This document shows positions 38,777 through 51,024 of a stretch of 64,000 nucleotides of DNA, piece by piece (within the stretch, counting starts at the first letter, position 1; each line of letters begins with the position of its first letter). Location of the stretch: the NCBI RefSeq assembly GCF_030272615.1, contig NC_081411.1:827072897-827136896 (forward strand), read 5' to 3'. A model generated the notes under the pieces. It worked only from the letters and a program-made list of their open reading frames with translations, was not told the DNA's origin and searched no databases. Both the position numbers and the translations under genes were made by a program. This stretch comes from Cryptomeria japonica (taxonomy: Eukaryota > Streptophyta > Pinopsida > Cupressales > Cupressaceae).

Positions 38777-40235
38777 GCATGACCCCTTAGGACCACATAT
38801 GACCCCTTAGGACACTATGTGATGGACTAATGGGTATGTCATTCACACTAGGATTTTATAAGGGGTCATATGCGGTTCTAAGGGGTCATGCATGTGTTAT
38901 AACACATGTGTGACCCCTTAGGACACTATATGATCTTAAGGGGAATGTCATATGTAGTCCTAAGAGGTCACGCATGTGTTAACACATGTGTGACCCCTTA
39001 GGACCACATATGACCCCTTATGACACTATGAGATGGACTAAGGGGTCATATACGATTCTAAGGGGTCACGTGCATGTGTTAGAAAACATGTGTGACCCCT
39101 TAGGACCACATATATGTTATCCTAAGGGGAATGTTATATGTACAATAGGATGTTATAAGGGGTCATATGTGGTCCTAAGGGGTCACTCATGTGTTAATGC
39201 ATGCGTGACCCCTTAGGACCACATATGAACCCTTAGGACACTATGTGATGGAGTAAGGGGTATGTCATTCACACTAGGATTTTATAAAGGGTCATATACG
39301 GTTCTAAGGGGTCCTGCATGTGTTATAACACATGTGTGACCACTTAGGACACTATGACCTTAGGACACTATGTGATCCTAAGGGGGATGTCATATGTACA
39401 CATGATGTTATAGGGGGTCATATGTGGTCCTAAGGGGTCACACATGTGTTAACACATGAGTGACCCCTTAGGAGCACATATGACCCCTTAGGACACTATG
39501 TCATGGACTCAGGGGTCATATACGGTTCTAAGGGGTCACACATGTGTTAGAACACATGTGTGACCCCTTGGGACCACATATATGTGATCCTAAGGGGAAT
39601 GTTGTATGTTCTCTAGGATGTTATAAGGGGTCATATGTGGCCCTAAGGGGTCACACATGTGTGACCCCTTAGGACCACATATGACCCCTTAGGACACTAT
39701 GTGATGGACTAAGGGGTATTTCGTTCACACTAGGATTTTATAAGAGGTCATATGTTGTTCTAAGGGGTCGCGCATGTGTTAAAACACATGTGTAAGCCCT
39801 AGGACTACATATGACCCCTTAGGACACTATGTGATCCTAAGGGGAATGTCGTATGTACACTAGGATGTTATAAGGGGTCATATGTGGTCCTAAGGGGTCA
39901 CACATGTGTCCTAAGAGGTCATATGTGGTCCTAAGGGGTCACACATGTACGTGACCCCTTAGGACCACATATGACCTCTTAGGACACTATGTAATGGACT
40001 AAGGGGTATGTTGTACACACTATGCTTTTATAAGGGGTCACATGTGGTCATAAGGGTCACACATGTGTTAACACATGTGTGACACCTTAGGACCATGTGT
40101 GACCCCTTAGGGTCCACTATGTGATCCTCTATGGTCCTAAGGGAACATATAGTGTCATTGGGGGCATATGTGGTCTTAAGGAGTCATAAGGGTTCATGTT
40201 GTGTGTGTAATAGGATGTAAAAAGGGGTGACATTG
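38777..40235. repeat. Satellite array, dyad-symmetric variant
   Basis: A variant of the 20-bp family in which longer units (about 200-250 bp) repeat about six times. Each holds GGTCATATGTGGTCCTAAGG, GGTCACACATGTGTTAACAC and its mirror, GACACTATGTGATGGACTAA and CACTAGGATTTTATAAGG. Strand sense flips at each GTTAAC centre. A perfect 28-bp palindrome lies at 40056-40083; near-perfect ones lie at about 38966-38995 and 39440-39470. Confidence 0.9.
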
Positions 40236-40890
40236 TAGAGGATTTATTTTGTCTAATTTGTTTAAATTTGTTATCTAAATTTTCTAATGTTTGTTTAAAT
40301 TAAAATTTATTAATTTTTCTAACGTTTTAATTTATTATATTTAGATTTCTAACATATTTATAATTTTCTTTTTTTTGCTAATGTTTTTCTAAGTTCTAAT
40401 TTACTACCTTAGTTTTCTAAGTTTTTCATAACATTTTTTTAAAATGTTGAAAAAAAAAATACATATACAGTTATGTAATTTTAAAAACAAATTGATAAAT
40501 TTCAATAAAAATATTAAATTATCAAACATTTTTCTAAAATATTGAAAAACAATAAATTATCAAACATTTTTCTAAAATGCTGAAAAATAATAAATATATA
40601 ATTATTTAATTAAAAAAATAAATTAACAAACAAATTATTTAATAATTATTTAATAAATTTAATAAAAAAAGACATTATTAAACAAAAGAGGCTTATTTTG
40701 TGCACCTGATATAATGTAGGTTGAAAGATGAAATGTGAGATGCGTTGGCTACTGCAGATAGGGCACAGTGACGTGATGCTGACGACGGGTTCAATCTAAC
40801 CCCCACTAGATAGAAAAAAATAAGTTGGAAAATGACAGTTTAATTGTCGTAGTCAAAATTTATAGAAGTTTGAAAAAACCAATTGTAAAT
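40236..40890. other. AT-rich DNA, nothing recognised
   Basis: Repeated TTTTCTAANNTTT words (40280-40600) with no gene. Confidence 0.45.
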
Positions 40891-41080
40891 AGGGTTTGAG
40901 CGAAGAGGGGGGGTTAGATCAAACCCCTTAAAATATTAATTTTTAAGGGGTTCGAACAAACCCAAAATCCACCCGAGGTTCAAGTGAACCCACGTTCGAT
41001 GGCAGGTTTGCTTGAACCCGAAGGGAGGGCTCGTTCAAACCACCCTACTTCGTTCAAACCGCCCCCAAACATAATTTCCC
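40885..41080. repeat. Cluster of TTCGAAC-like motifs, right
   Basis: GGGTTTGAGCGAAGA, GGGGTTCGAACAAACCC, GAGGTTCAAGTGAACCC, GCTTGAACCCGAAG, TCGTTCAAACCACC and TCGTTCAAACCGCC occur within 200 bp. Same motif type as at 30770-30945. Confidence 0.5.
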
Positions 41081-41527
41081 ACTTTCGCCAATTTCCTTAA
41101 TTGGTGAAAGGAGGAACCATTAATGATATGTTAAGGGACCCATTTTAAAACAGGTTTGAAGGGACCTAAAACCCCCCAAAACCACATGGATTTGGAACCA
41201 ACAAAGGGATATTGCAAGAAAATAGATCTAAGACACCCAACAACCAACACTAAACAGACACTAGAAAGATTACAAAGATAGAACAATACAAGTCATGATG
41301 GTAGTACCAATGGATCTAAAATAACCAGTAGATCTTGAAGATAGAGAACAAGGTTTTGTATGACACCCTTAGCCACTAAGAAGGGTTTTCCCAGACACAC
41401 TTAACCTGAATTAAAATCATCAGCAAATCATCAACAAAATTTGATCCTAACAAAGAACAAAGACTAGATAGACTAGGCCCTTGAACTGTTAGCATCCAGC
41501 CTAGCCCTAAAAAGAGAACAATAAATA
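41081..41527. other. Intergenic, nothing recognised
   Basis: No gene or repeat that I can support. Confidence 0.35.
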
Positions 41528-41712
41528 GGATTTTCTAGGCTTCCTCAACCTTAAGAGTGGGTTTTATAGGACTCCCACAACCAAAATAAATGGGGTTTTG
41601 TCAGGCTCCCCCAACCTTGATGGGTTTTGACATGTTCCCACAACTAGCAATAGGGATTTTCCAAGCTTCCACAATCTTGAATGAGGGTTTTCCCAGGTTC
41701 CCATAACCTGAC
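41528..41712. repeat. Degenerate tandem repeat, about 30-45 bp
   Basis: Successive phrases of the form GGGTTTTNNNAGGNTCCCACAACC occur at about 41549, 41591, 41625, 41654 and 41683, each diverged. This looks like an old tandem repeat rather than coding sequence. Confidence 0.5.
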
Positions 41713-41937
41713 AGTTGATTCGCCAAAAACCACCTACAACTCCTATAAACAGACACAACACATGTCTTCACCTCTATAGAAGAAGATCCAACCTCAGAAC
41801 ACAGCATCTCCACTTTAATAGAAGAAGGAGCCACCTCAATAGACCGAACCAAGGAAACCCAAAGGGGCTGAGAATAAAATGAGAGAGAGAGAGACTGAGA
41901 CCAAACCAAGGAAACCCAGAGGGGCTAAGACTGAAAT

Positions 41938-41969
<32 letters not shown>

Positions 41970-43119
41970 TTCAAGAAATAGGTAAAAAAAAAACTAGACC
42001 CCATCAACAACAATAACCAGGGTTTTAAAATGGGTCCCTTAACCTTCCTCTGGAACAAGAAAATAAGGGTATACATAAAAATAACCCAGATTCAAAAAAA
42101 ACCACCCCAAGGGGATTAACAAGCTCCCCAAATCACCAGGGTTGGGATTTAGAGTGGCTCCCATAACCATAACAGACATGGCAATGCCAATCACCAGAGA
42201 ATAGAGGACAACCAAAAACCCTTGAACCAAAGGGAAAAAACATGCTATCCAGGAAAAAAACCCAAAGCAACCCTGTACACCCAGATAAAAGAAGAACAAC
42301 CAAACCCACCTCCACCTCAGTAGGGGATGGGGTCACCTCAAAAGACTTGGCTAAGTAGAACCCTTGAAAAATATGACAAAGAAGGAACCTGAGAAATAAA
42401 ATGTCAATGAGGGCCAACACCCATTGGCTGTGAAGGAAGAAAAATTCCACCACAAACACAACAAAAAGCCCACCTAAAAAGGCCAAGGAGGCCGACATGG
42501 ACATGCAAAACACCATGAACTAAAAAGATTTGAAAATTTAGCCACCAAATAAGGGAGGCAACCATGGATCACCCAGCTTCTGCAGATCCTAAACATCCAC
42601 ATGACACCCATTGAAGAGCACACTCCATTGGGCAGGGAAAGAAACCATGAGCAACATCTGGGGGGAGAGTACATGACCTCTCTCACCACCACCACAACAG
42701 CCACTTCAGGCAATAAACACCAACCTTTGCCTTCATCCACTTCCTCTGCATCCTCAGAACCGCCTACATCCTCATCTGATGCATAAACCCTAGCACCCAA
42801 CTCACGACCATCGCTTCTCCTACTATTTTGGTCCCGTTCAATACATTATGTTAATAGTAGATTTATTTGAATAATATAATTTAATGGGTAATAATTTATT
42901 AATAAAATATTCAATTAAATAATCTAGGTTTTATATATGTGATATATTACATTAAATTTAATGTATATCATAGTTCATTTTTAAAAAATAATTAGTACTA
43001 ATCAAATAAAATATATTCTTTAAATCTAAAATGTAACAAATCATGTGATTTTACATTGGCACATCAATATGACTTTAGCTTTGTGCATCACATTGTTCTA
43101 ATTTTTTTTGTGGATCTTT
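41713..43119. other. Unassigned region, possible decayed element on the minus strand
   Basis: Four overlapping minus-strand open frames (41601-41909, 42039-42299, 42133-42516, 42474-42800) are rich in Phe, Leu, Val and Trp and show no motif. The top one begins MGARVYASDEDVGGSEDAEE. The GT-rich minus strand with few stops could be a transposon leader or LTR. A GA/G run lies at about 41938-41969. The last 280 bp are AT-rich. Confidence 0.3.
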
Positions 43120-43380
43120 TTAAACATTTCAATAAAAAGCATTATAATGTGAAATTATATATGAAAATGAAAAATTGAAACATTAGGTTTAAATGACTAC
43201 ATTAATGAAGTTGGGAATGGAAAATAAGAAATGTTGGAATTATTAAAAAATATATATACAAATTAACTACAAAGTAGTAAAAAGGTGCAATAGGAAATTT
43301 AGAAACTAGGTCTAGAAGCTCATTGACCTAAGTACTAGCATGGTTTTGTTTTTCGGTATGTGTGTATCACTCTAGATTTT
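43120..43380 (+). repeat. Dispersed repeat, copy B
   Basis: Diverged copy of 27380-27620, same orientation. Here it is followed by LTR-like sequence (43380-44230) with CTATAAATA at about 43872 as a possible TATA box. Confidence 0.6.
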
Positions 43381-44806
43381 GTATTGTCATTCTAGGAATA
43401 CATGAAGAGCATCCACATGTATAGGGCAATCCCGCATCACCCAAATATATTGTTATTTTAATTTTGTGATAAGAATAAGTGAATAAAAATAAATGCAAGT
43501 ATCTATGGGTCTCCAAGTAATTAGGAAAGTGTCCAAGGGGGCATAAACGGTTATAATATTTTAATATTCATGGTCTATGTTTATGGAAATTGTAATTTTC
43601 AAAAAGGGACACCTTTTCTAATCATAAAAACACCCTTTTGAATGTGGGATAAAGGAAGAAAAAGAGTCATACACTCATATTTATTGAATAATTATAGAAA
43701 ACTAGGAAAATGCACCTTTTTAGGTACCCACTTGGGAAAATTGAAAAGATACCTCTTTTGGTGGCCAAACGGGGAAGTTGAAGGTCATTTATTGGCTGTG
43801 TGGTGTATTTCTTAATTTCTATGAGTTTCTCTCTTAGAGTGAGTGTGAGAATTGCTAGAGACATAAGAAAACTATAAATACAGGCATGTGATAGAGATTT
43901 AAGAATTCAAAGTTAAGTTCTCCTCTTCAAATATAAACAGGAGTAATGGCTAAGAGGAGTAGAAGAGTATCTTGTAGCTCTAGCTTGCATAGTTGTAATG
44001 CCTAAGTGGCTAATATTTTGTGATTGAAGAATTTGTATTTGATTCTATTAAAATAGAAGGCTAGTTATTTCTTGCAATAATATAAGTTATTCTCTTTGTT
44101 ATGCTATGTATGAATATTGGGTGGAGTAAACTTTGGTAGAGTAACTCTCCATCTAGTGCAAAAGATCACACATTTTGGGTGTGTATGGAGAGTCTTTGCC
44201 ATCTACATACACATAGAGAGGTAGAAGTTATAGAAATACAAAGCTAGAAATATATAGATGTAGCATCATAAATTGCAATTCATGAAATTCCTCATCACAT
44301 AAGTGCCTTTGCTTTAAGCAAATTCAAAGATATCTCTTGACTTCCATTTTTCTGCCTACTTGGCTTGCCTTGTCATCCCTTTTTGTCCTCTTTCTCAGCT
44401 ATGTCGACTATTTGACTCAAAGACATCTATGAGTTGCACAAACATTTGTGTGTCACACTAACATTCCACATAAATGCAATTCTAAGGTGGTTATTGGAGC
44501 ACTACACCTATTTTTTTTGGTAGTATAACACCTCCTTCGAGATTCTTCCTCGGGTTGTTTATCTTGCCTTTTTTGCTTCATTCTTGCTCTCTAACCACTG
44601 TGATCACTTGGGGAAACCTTTTCTTGGCTCTCTCAATCATTTTCACTTATTTTTTGGTACATTGGCTCTTACGATTGTTGCACTTGTTGTTACAACTTCA
44701 TGTATCCAAAGGTTTTGTGGTCATATTCACTCCAATAGAATTCCATTTTCTAGGTGTTGAAGGGGAGTTTCTCCCCTCTTATTTGATGCATCTTTTTGTT
44801 GGATAT
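43381..44806 (+). other. LTR-like but unbounded sequence
   Basis: Composition and a TATAAATA at about 43872 resemble a plant copia LTR, and the copy-B dispersed repeat lies at its left. No terminal TG/CA pair, primer site or target duplication was found. No gene: an 85-residue frame at 44555-44812 is hydrophobic and unconvincing. Confidence 0.3.
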
Positions 44807-46159
44807 TGTTAATGCTTGGATATGTTGTTGTCATTGATGTCAACATATTCATGTGTCTTGGTGTTCCGGTGATTGCAAAGTAATAATTCTGGTTTGGTAT
44901 GTTGTTTTGGATTTATGGTTTAGATATGGAGTATATCTACTTCATTCTTTATTGGTTTTAGTGATTTGGAAATCTATTTGATCATATCATTTGATCAGGT
45001 TTGAGGTTTGGTGTTTCAGTATTCAGTGTTGAAGAGTTTGGTATTTTCTCTGGTATGCTCCGATGTGATCAGATCTTGAGTTGCAATTTTCAGAGATTGT
45101 TTGGAATGTTTATATGTATCTTCATTTCAGATGGTTCTTTATTTGGTGCTTCGCAGGTTTTCTTTTCATGTGATCGTTGTTGATGTTTGAGTGTTCTTTA
45201 TTTTTAGATGTTCATAGATCAAGATTTGATAAGTGGTGTTATTGTAACTGTTGCAGATGATTTTAACATTCTTGCTGGTGTTTCCTAATTGTGTCCTATT
45301 TGATTTTATGGTCTTCATTGATCATTGTGCACGATATTGGTGATTTTGTTGATCTGGCGGTGTTCTTCATGATATGTGACCTATTTGGTGGTGTAGCATA
45401 ATCTTGGAGATTTTTTCAATGGTGTTGCATGTTTGGATATTTGATTTGGGTCCATACTATGTCATTTATGTCATAATATTGGTTTGGTGGTTGATCTTTG
45501 TATTGTGTGGTGATTTTTTGTAATTTAAGTCTTATTGGGTTGAAGCAACCTTGTTACCAAGCTTGATGATCAATATAAATAGGTGTGTTATTTATTTAAT
45601 TTAAGTATTGGTGAAGTGTCTGCATTATTAGAGAGTTGTGTATGTGCAAACAAGTAAAAAAAATCCAATGTTGTGATTGAGAAGAGATTGAAGTGGTACA
45701 AATCAGACAAATGTGCTTAATTGAAACTATCATCTAGCATTAGAAGATGATATTATTTCAGTTCATGTAATTCTGGATTGTTGTCTGAATGTTTTTGTAA
45801 GTTAGTAAGACTTCTTTTAAGGTAGTGAACCTTCCCTAAGGGTTGTGGCCTTCAGAGTTATTGTATTTTGAGCAGTGACTTCTAAGTAGTGTGCTTGAAT
45901 GCATGTGCATTCCCATTGTAATATTTTTATATACTACTGCAAAGTCTCATCTTATTGTGGGTAGGTTCCCACCATGGTTTTTCTCTTAAACAAGTTTTCC
46001 ACATCAAAATCTTGGTGTTATGTGTTGTGTTGTCATTGTGTTCATCTTTATTGTTGCTACAATTGATAATATTTGCATTTAAGATTAAATTGTTCAATCT
46101 AGTGAAAATTGATCCCCTCCCCCTCCCCACTTAGTTTTCCTTCATTTTTGTTGCCAACA
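44807..46159 (+). repeat. 5' LTR of a truncated Ty1/copia element
   Basis: Starts TGTTAATGCTTGG and ends GTTGCCAACA, directly followed (after AT) by the primer binding site at 46162. 1353 bp. The pyrimidine-rich CCCCTCCCCCTCCCC stretch near the 3' end is typical of the copia LTRs in this window. The left boundary is inferred from the TGTT start only. Confidence 0.7.
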
Positions 46160-46161
46160 AT

Positions 46162-46173
46162 TGGTATCAGAGC
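46162..46173 (+). promoter_or_regulatory. Copia primer binding site, initiator-Met tRNA type
   Basis: TGGTATCAGAGC is the canonical plant Ty1/copia site complementary to the 3' end of initiator methionine tRNA. Confidence 0.9.
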
Positions 46174-46215
46174 TAGATCCCCTGGAAGAAGCTTGAATGC
46201 TTGAGGAGATCCAGG

Positions 46216-47485
46216 ATGGAAACTGGACCTGTTGTTTTTAAGAAGGATAGTCTGAGATTTGATAAAAGTAACTATACTATATGGAAGGACCAGATGGAAG
46301 TGCACTTTAAATGTCTTGGAGAAGATTACTAGAAGATTACAAAGAAATTTTAAAATGTTCCTCAAAATGGATCAGTTACTACTGCTGAAATCAAGTATGT
46401 TGAACATAACATCAGAGCGAAGGAAGCATTGTTGAGTGCCTTGACCGATTCAGAGATGACTAATGTAATGGGACTTCAGACTGCACATGAGATTTGGGTA
46501 AAGCTAGAGACCTTGTATGAAGGAGATAAAAAAGTGAAAGTTGCTAAGTTGCAGAGCTTAAGAGGGAAGTATGAGACACTAAAGATGGGAGAAGATAAAA
46601 ACATAACATCCTTTATAGTTAAAGTGAATGAGCTTGTCCTAGGTACTAGATGTGTCGATGGAACCCTTGAAGAATATGAGATTGTTGCTAAGATGTTGAG
46701 ATCATTGTCTCTTTCTTACAAACATAAGGTATTTGCTATTGATGAGATCCAAAGTGTGACTATTGTGACAAGAGATATGCTAGTTTGTAAGATTGTTGCA
46801 TTTGAGTTGAGCGAATTTGGAGAATCGCATGGAAAGTCTGAAACTACATTTAGAGAATCTGTATCTGGGAAGCAAAAGTATGATCTAGGAGAAAGTTCAT
46901 GTAGGATTTCAAGATATGAAAAAGAAAAAAGAAAGATGGAAGAGAAAGAAAGAAAATTGGAAGAGCTTGAAACATTGATTTCTCAGAGATTGCCTAAGGG
47001 AGCTGATAAGTATTATGGAAAATTGCATTTGAAATGTTTCTCTTGCAATAAGATAGGACATTTTGCTTCTAAGTTCCTTGAGAGAATGTCTATGTATGAT
47101 AAGCATGACAAGTTTGACAAGTATGATAGATATGAGAAGAATGAGAAGTATGATAAGCCTTACAAGCCTAATCAGAAGTATAAATGTCATAAGAATTGTT
47201 ATTATGTTGATGATGAAGGTGTTTCAAATGAAGAATCTAAGAATGGGAATTCTGAAGATGAAATAGTATTCATTTCTATCAAGGAAGATAATTCGGTATC
47301 CACTGATTCTACAAGCTTCATTATTGAAGAGAAAGCTTTGGCTGCTAAGACTGAAGAAAAAGATGAATGGGTAATTGATAGTGGATGTTCACATCATATG
47401 ATAGGTGATAAAAACAATTTTTCGAATATGGAGAAGTATTATGGTGGAATAGTAAGATTTGGAGATAACAAAGCTTGTGTGACCC
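46216..47485 (+). pseudogene. Ty1/copia gag and start of protease, truncated by satellite
   Basis: The ATG at 46216 begins METGPVVFKKDSLRFDKSNY and continues TIWKDQMEVHFKCLGEDY, then a TAG and a nearby TAA. The same frame then stays open to 47485 with the UBN2-type gag core (MGLQTAHEIWVKLETLYEGD), an Asp/Lys/Glu-rich linker, a zinc knuckle CFSCNKIGHFASKF whose last cysteine is phenylalanine, and the copia protease active-site region VIDSGCSHHMIGDK at about 47370. Soon after FGDNKACV the retroelement text ends and the 20-bp satellite follows from about 47511. The rest of protease, integrase, reverse transcriptase, RNase H and the 3' LTR are absent. The open frame continuing into the satellite to 47613 is incidental. 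Confidence 0.9.
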
Positions 47486-47510
47486 GTGGTAACACCCTCA
47501 TCAATGACTA

Positions 47511-48386
47511 TTGTGCCCTAAGGGGTCATATGGTGTTCTATGACTCCTTAGGACACCAAATGGTGTCATTAGGGGTTGCGTGGTATCCTAAGGGGTCATA
47601 TGTTGTTCTATGACCCCTTAGGATACAATATGACCACTTAGGACACCATATTATGTCATTAGGGGTCATATGGTGTCCTAAGGGGTCATATAGTTTCTTA
47701 TGACTCCTTAGGACACTATATGACCCCTTAGGACATCATATGGTGTTGTTAGGGGTCTTATTGTGTCCTAAGGGGTCATATAGTGTTCTATGGGGTCATA
47801 TAGTGTTCTATGACCCCTTATGACCCCTTAGGACACCATATGACCCCTTAGGACACCATATGGTGCTGTTAGGGGTCTTACTATGTCCTAAGAGGTCATA
47901 TGGTGTTTTATGACCTTTTAGGTCCTAAAGGGTCATAGGTGTCCTATGACCCCTTAGGACACCATATGACCCCTTAAGTGTTGTTTGGGGCCATATTGTG
48001 TCCAAATGGGTTGAATATGGTGTTCTATGGACCCCTTAGGATACCATATGGTGATGTTAGGGGTTGTATGGTGTCCTAAGGGGTCATATGGTGTCCTATG
48101 ACCCCTCAAGACACCATATGAACCCTTAGAAAACCATATGGTGTCATTATGGGTCATATGGTGTCCTAAGGGGTCATATGATGGTCTATGGTCCCTTAAG
48201 ACATCATATGACCCCTTAGGACACTATATGGTTCTGTTAGGGATCATATGCTGTCCTAAAGGGTCATATGGTGTCCTATGACTCCTTAGGACACCATATG
48301 GTGTCGTTAGGGGTCATATTGTTTCGTAATGGGTTATATAGTTTCCTATGGCCCCTTAAGACACTATATGTTATTAGGGGTCATAT
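47511..48386. repeat. 20-bp satellite, segment 1 of the split array
   Basis: GGTCATATGGTGTCCTAAGG units with sense alternating every few units, starting at the copia breakpoint and ending at the solo LTR. It resumes at 49171. Confidence 0.9.
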
Positions 48387-49170
48387 TGTTAGGATTCCCA
48401 AAGATACTGAGAGGGGGGGTGAATCAGTATCTAACCAGTATAGCAATTTTCTTATCTTATAACATGAAAAACATATTAAAATTGTGTACCGGTAAACCAG
48501 AAATAATGCAGCAAATAAGAATAACAACCACAACATGAAAAGAACACCATAATACAATATTTTAATGAGGAAACCTGGTGTGAGAAAAACCTCAGTGGGA
48601 TTTGTGACCCACAATATTCAGTTACTGGCTAATAAGAGAATATTACTGCTACAATAGGGGCCTGCACATGTAGGAAGGCCAAGTGCCTAGAGCTCACTGC
48701 CAAATTACAAAAGAAGTCACACTAAATTACAAAAGTGGATTATACAAATCCAATGTCTTTTACTTCTTCAGATTAGCATCTGCTATGCCAGATTCAATAC
48801 CGGTTTAAGATCTACTACATACATAAACCCTTAACCTATAATACGCATACTAGGTTTGCTACCTTTTATTTATGTTTCGCATCATATCATATCATAAATG
48901 ATCTACAATGATGTCATACACATATGAGTCATGTTACAATCCATCATGTCAGCTTACAAAAGATTTTACAATTAATTACAAAATACATTTATACAGAATT
49001 GTTGTCGGCCAGGGTGTCGGTATTCTTCCTTTTCGATGTCGATGTTCTATATGCCGGTGTAGAGTCTTTCGGTGCCGGTGCCTACTGGTATCACATGATT
49101 GTAAGGTTGCCATCAATGACAATACCTTCAATCACCTACAATTTCTCTTTGGAGTGTGCATTTTCCAACA
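48387..49170 (-). mobile_element. Solo copia LTR with 5-bp target duplication CATAT
   Basis: 784 bp running from TGTTAGGATTCCC to TTTTCCAACA on the plus strand. The flanks are CATAT at 48382-48386 and 49171-49175. Removing it and one CATAT gives GGGGTCATATTGTGTCCTAA, a common satellite variant. Minus orientation is inferred because the G-run next to GGTGAATCAG corresponds to the C-run near the 3' end of the plus-strand LTR at 63.2 kb. No internal genes. Confidence 0.9.
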
Positions 49171-49532
49171 CATATTGTGTCCTAAGGGGTCATATGTTGT
49201 TTTATGACCCCTTAGGGAACCATATGACCCCTTTGGACACCATATGATTCTTTAGGACACCATACGATGTCGTCAAGGATTGTATGGTGTCTTATGACCC
49301 CTTATGACACCATATGGTATCATTATGGGTTGTATGGTGTCCTAAGGGGTCATATGGTTCTCTATGACCCATTAGGACAACATATGATGTTGTTAGGGGT
49401 CGTATGGTGTGCTAAGAGGTCTAGTGGTATCCTATGACTCCTTAAAACACCCTATGAATACTTAGGTGTTGTTAGGGGTCATATTGTATCCTATGACCCC
49501 TTAAGACATCATATGGTGTCATTAGGGGTCAT
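49171..49532. repeat. 20-bp satellite, segment 2 of the split array
   Basis: Continues the array between the solo LTR and the complete copia element. Confidence 0.9.
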
Positions 49533-50816
49533 TGTTAGGATAACCAGTGAAAAATTGAGAGAGGGGGGGGGTGAATCAATTGTTAACAAATTATAACTTT
49601 TAATCCACAATACAACCTAAAAAAATCAAGTATTGGTAAAGAACATACAAATGCCGATAGAAAAAGATTCTAGTAAATAATACAACTTAACAATTAACCG
49701 GATAATCAATGCAAAGCAACCATACCACATAACACCATGATTTGTATGTGGAAAACCCAAAAAGGGAAAAACTACGGTGGGAAACTTACCCACAGTCAAA
49801 TGATACTTCTGCAGAAAGTATGTGTTACAATGAGGGGCCTGCACTTGCAGGAAGGCACACTTCCTAGAGCGTACTGCTCATTACAAAAGAGTCTCACTGA
49901 CTAAAGAGAGGCTACAACCTTCTCAAGATAAATGGACAAAAATATAATAGAGTGAAATGCTGGAAATAGCATGTACCATGCCTGATTACAATCCTAGTTA
50001 AACTCAATGCTGGAGGACTAAATCCTCTTTTGAATCCAATTCAATCACCAATGATCAATCAACTCCTCTACCTGAATGATCTTAAAATATTCACACATTA
50101 CATTCCCTGACCATGACCTTTTCAATAACCATGATACTTTACAAAGAGTTTCTACCTCTTATTTATACAAACCCTAAGGCCTAAACCGATTAGGTCGGCC
50201 ACCTAAAGATATTACAATAATATCATTACATAATTCCTTATTACAATGATATTCCATGTCGGCTTAAGACCAAAACAATAATAAAAAATCCATAAATCAT
50301 CTCAAATCATCTGGTAATGTGTAGAGTACATGTTAGCATGATACCGACTCATAACCAAGATAGGTACCAAACCTTTTATGGGTCCACCATGCCAAAGCAA
50401 TGTCTTCAAGCAATTGAAGCACAATCAACAAACATCTTCAGCATCCTAAAATCCTCATAGAAGCTACACCAACACCAATTACACATTATGTCATGATTCC
50501 TCAATGAAATCTCTGTTAGTAAAGCCTTAAACCAGTGTCGGTAAGGATTTACCAAAGTGTATGATAACATCCAATTACCAAGCCAATACCAACTGACCAA
50601 AACATTCTCATGGAGCATATAACACATGAAATCTGATATACTTCACTGATCCAAACATGTCGAAAGTGTCCCACAAATAGTCTCTTCTGCCAGTAACACT
50701 AGAACTTCTACCGGTAACCAAAACTTGTCTGTCAATAATCGTCCATATCAACTAGGGTTGACATCAATGACAAAACATCAATGCAACACATAATCAGTTC
50801 ATCCATAATGCCAACA
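49533..50816 (-). repeat. 3' LTR of the complete copia element
   Basis: 1284 bp. Plus-strand ends are TGTTAGGATAACC and ATGCCAACA. Its partner is 55417-56701. Confidence 0.93.
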
Positions 50817-50831
50817 ATCTCCCCCTTTGGC
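50817..50831 (-). promoter_or_regulatory. Polypurine tract of the copia element
   Basis: The minus strand reads GCCAAAGGGGGAGAT immediately before the 3' LTR start TGTTGGC. This is the expected primer site for plus-strand DNA synthesis. Confidence 0.85.
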
Positions 50832-51024
50832 ATTGATGGCAACACTAGATGTGAAAAACATCTAAGTACCAAGAGATGCCAAACAAGTCTCCCCCTATGG
50901 AAGAAAATGAACAATCAATAGCTCTCCCCCCCTTGTGAAATATATCTTTGTAAGGTTCAGAATGATTTTTTCACATTACTATTAGTCTCCCTTTGACTTC
51001 AATGCCAGAAATCTAACAAAAATA

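Noticed and set aside
38986-39216. Open frames through satellite, such as MCDPLGPHMTPYDTMRW
   Set aside because: Satellite translation; equivalent frames appear in every array.
42601-42786. Thr/Ser-rich plus-strand frame
   Set aside because: Antisense of a more open minus-strand region; no motif.
47486-47613. Continuation of the copia frame into satellite
   Set aside because: Reads satellite units; an incidental fusion frame.
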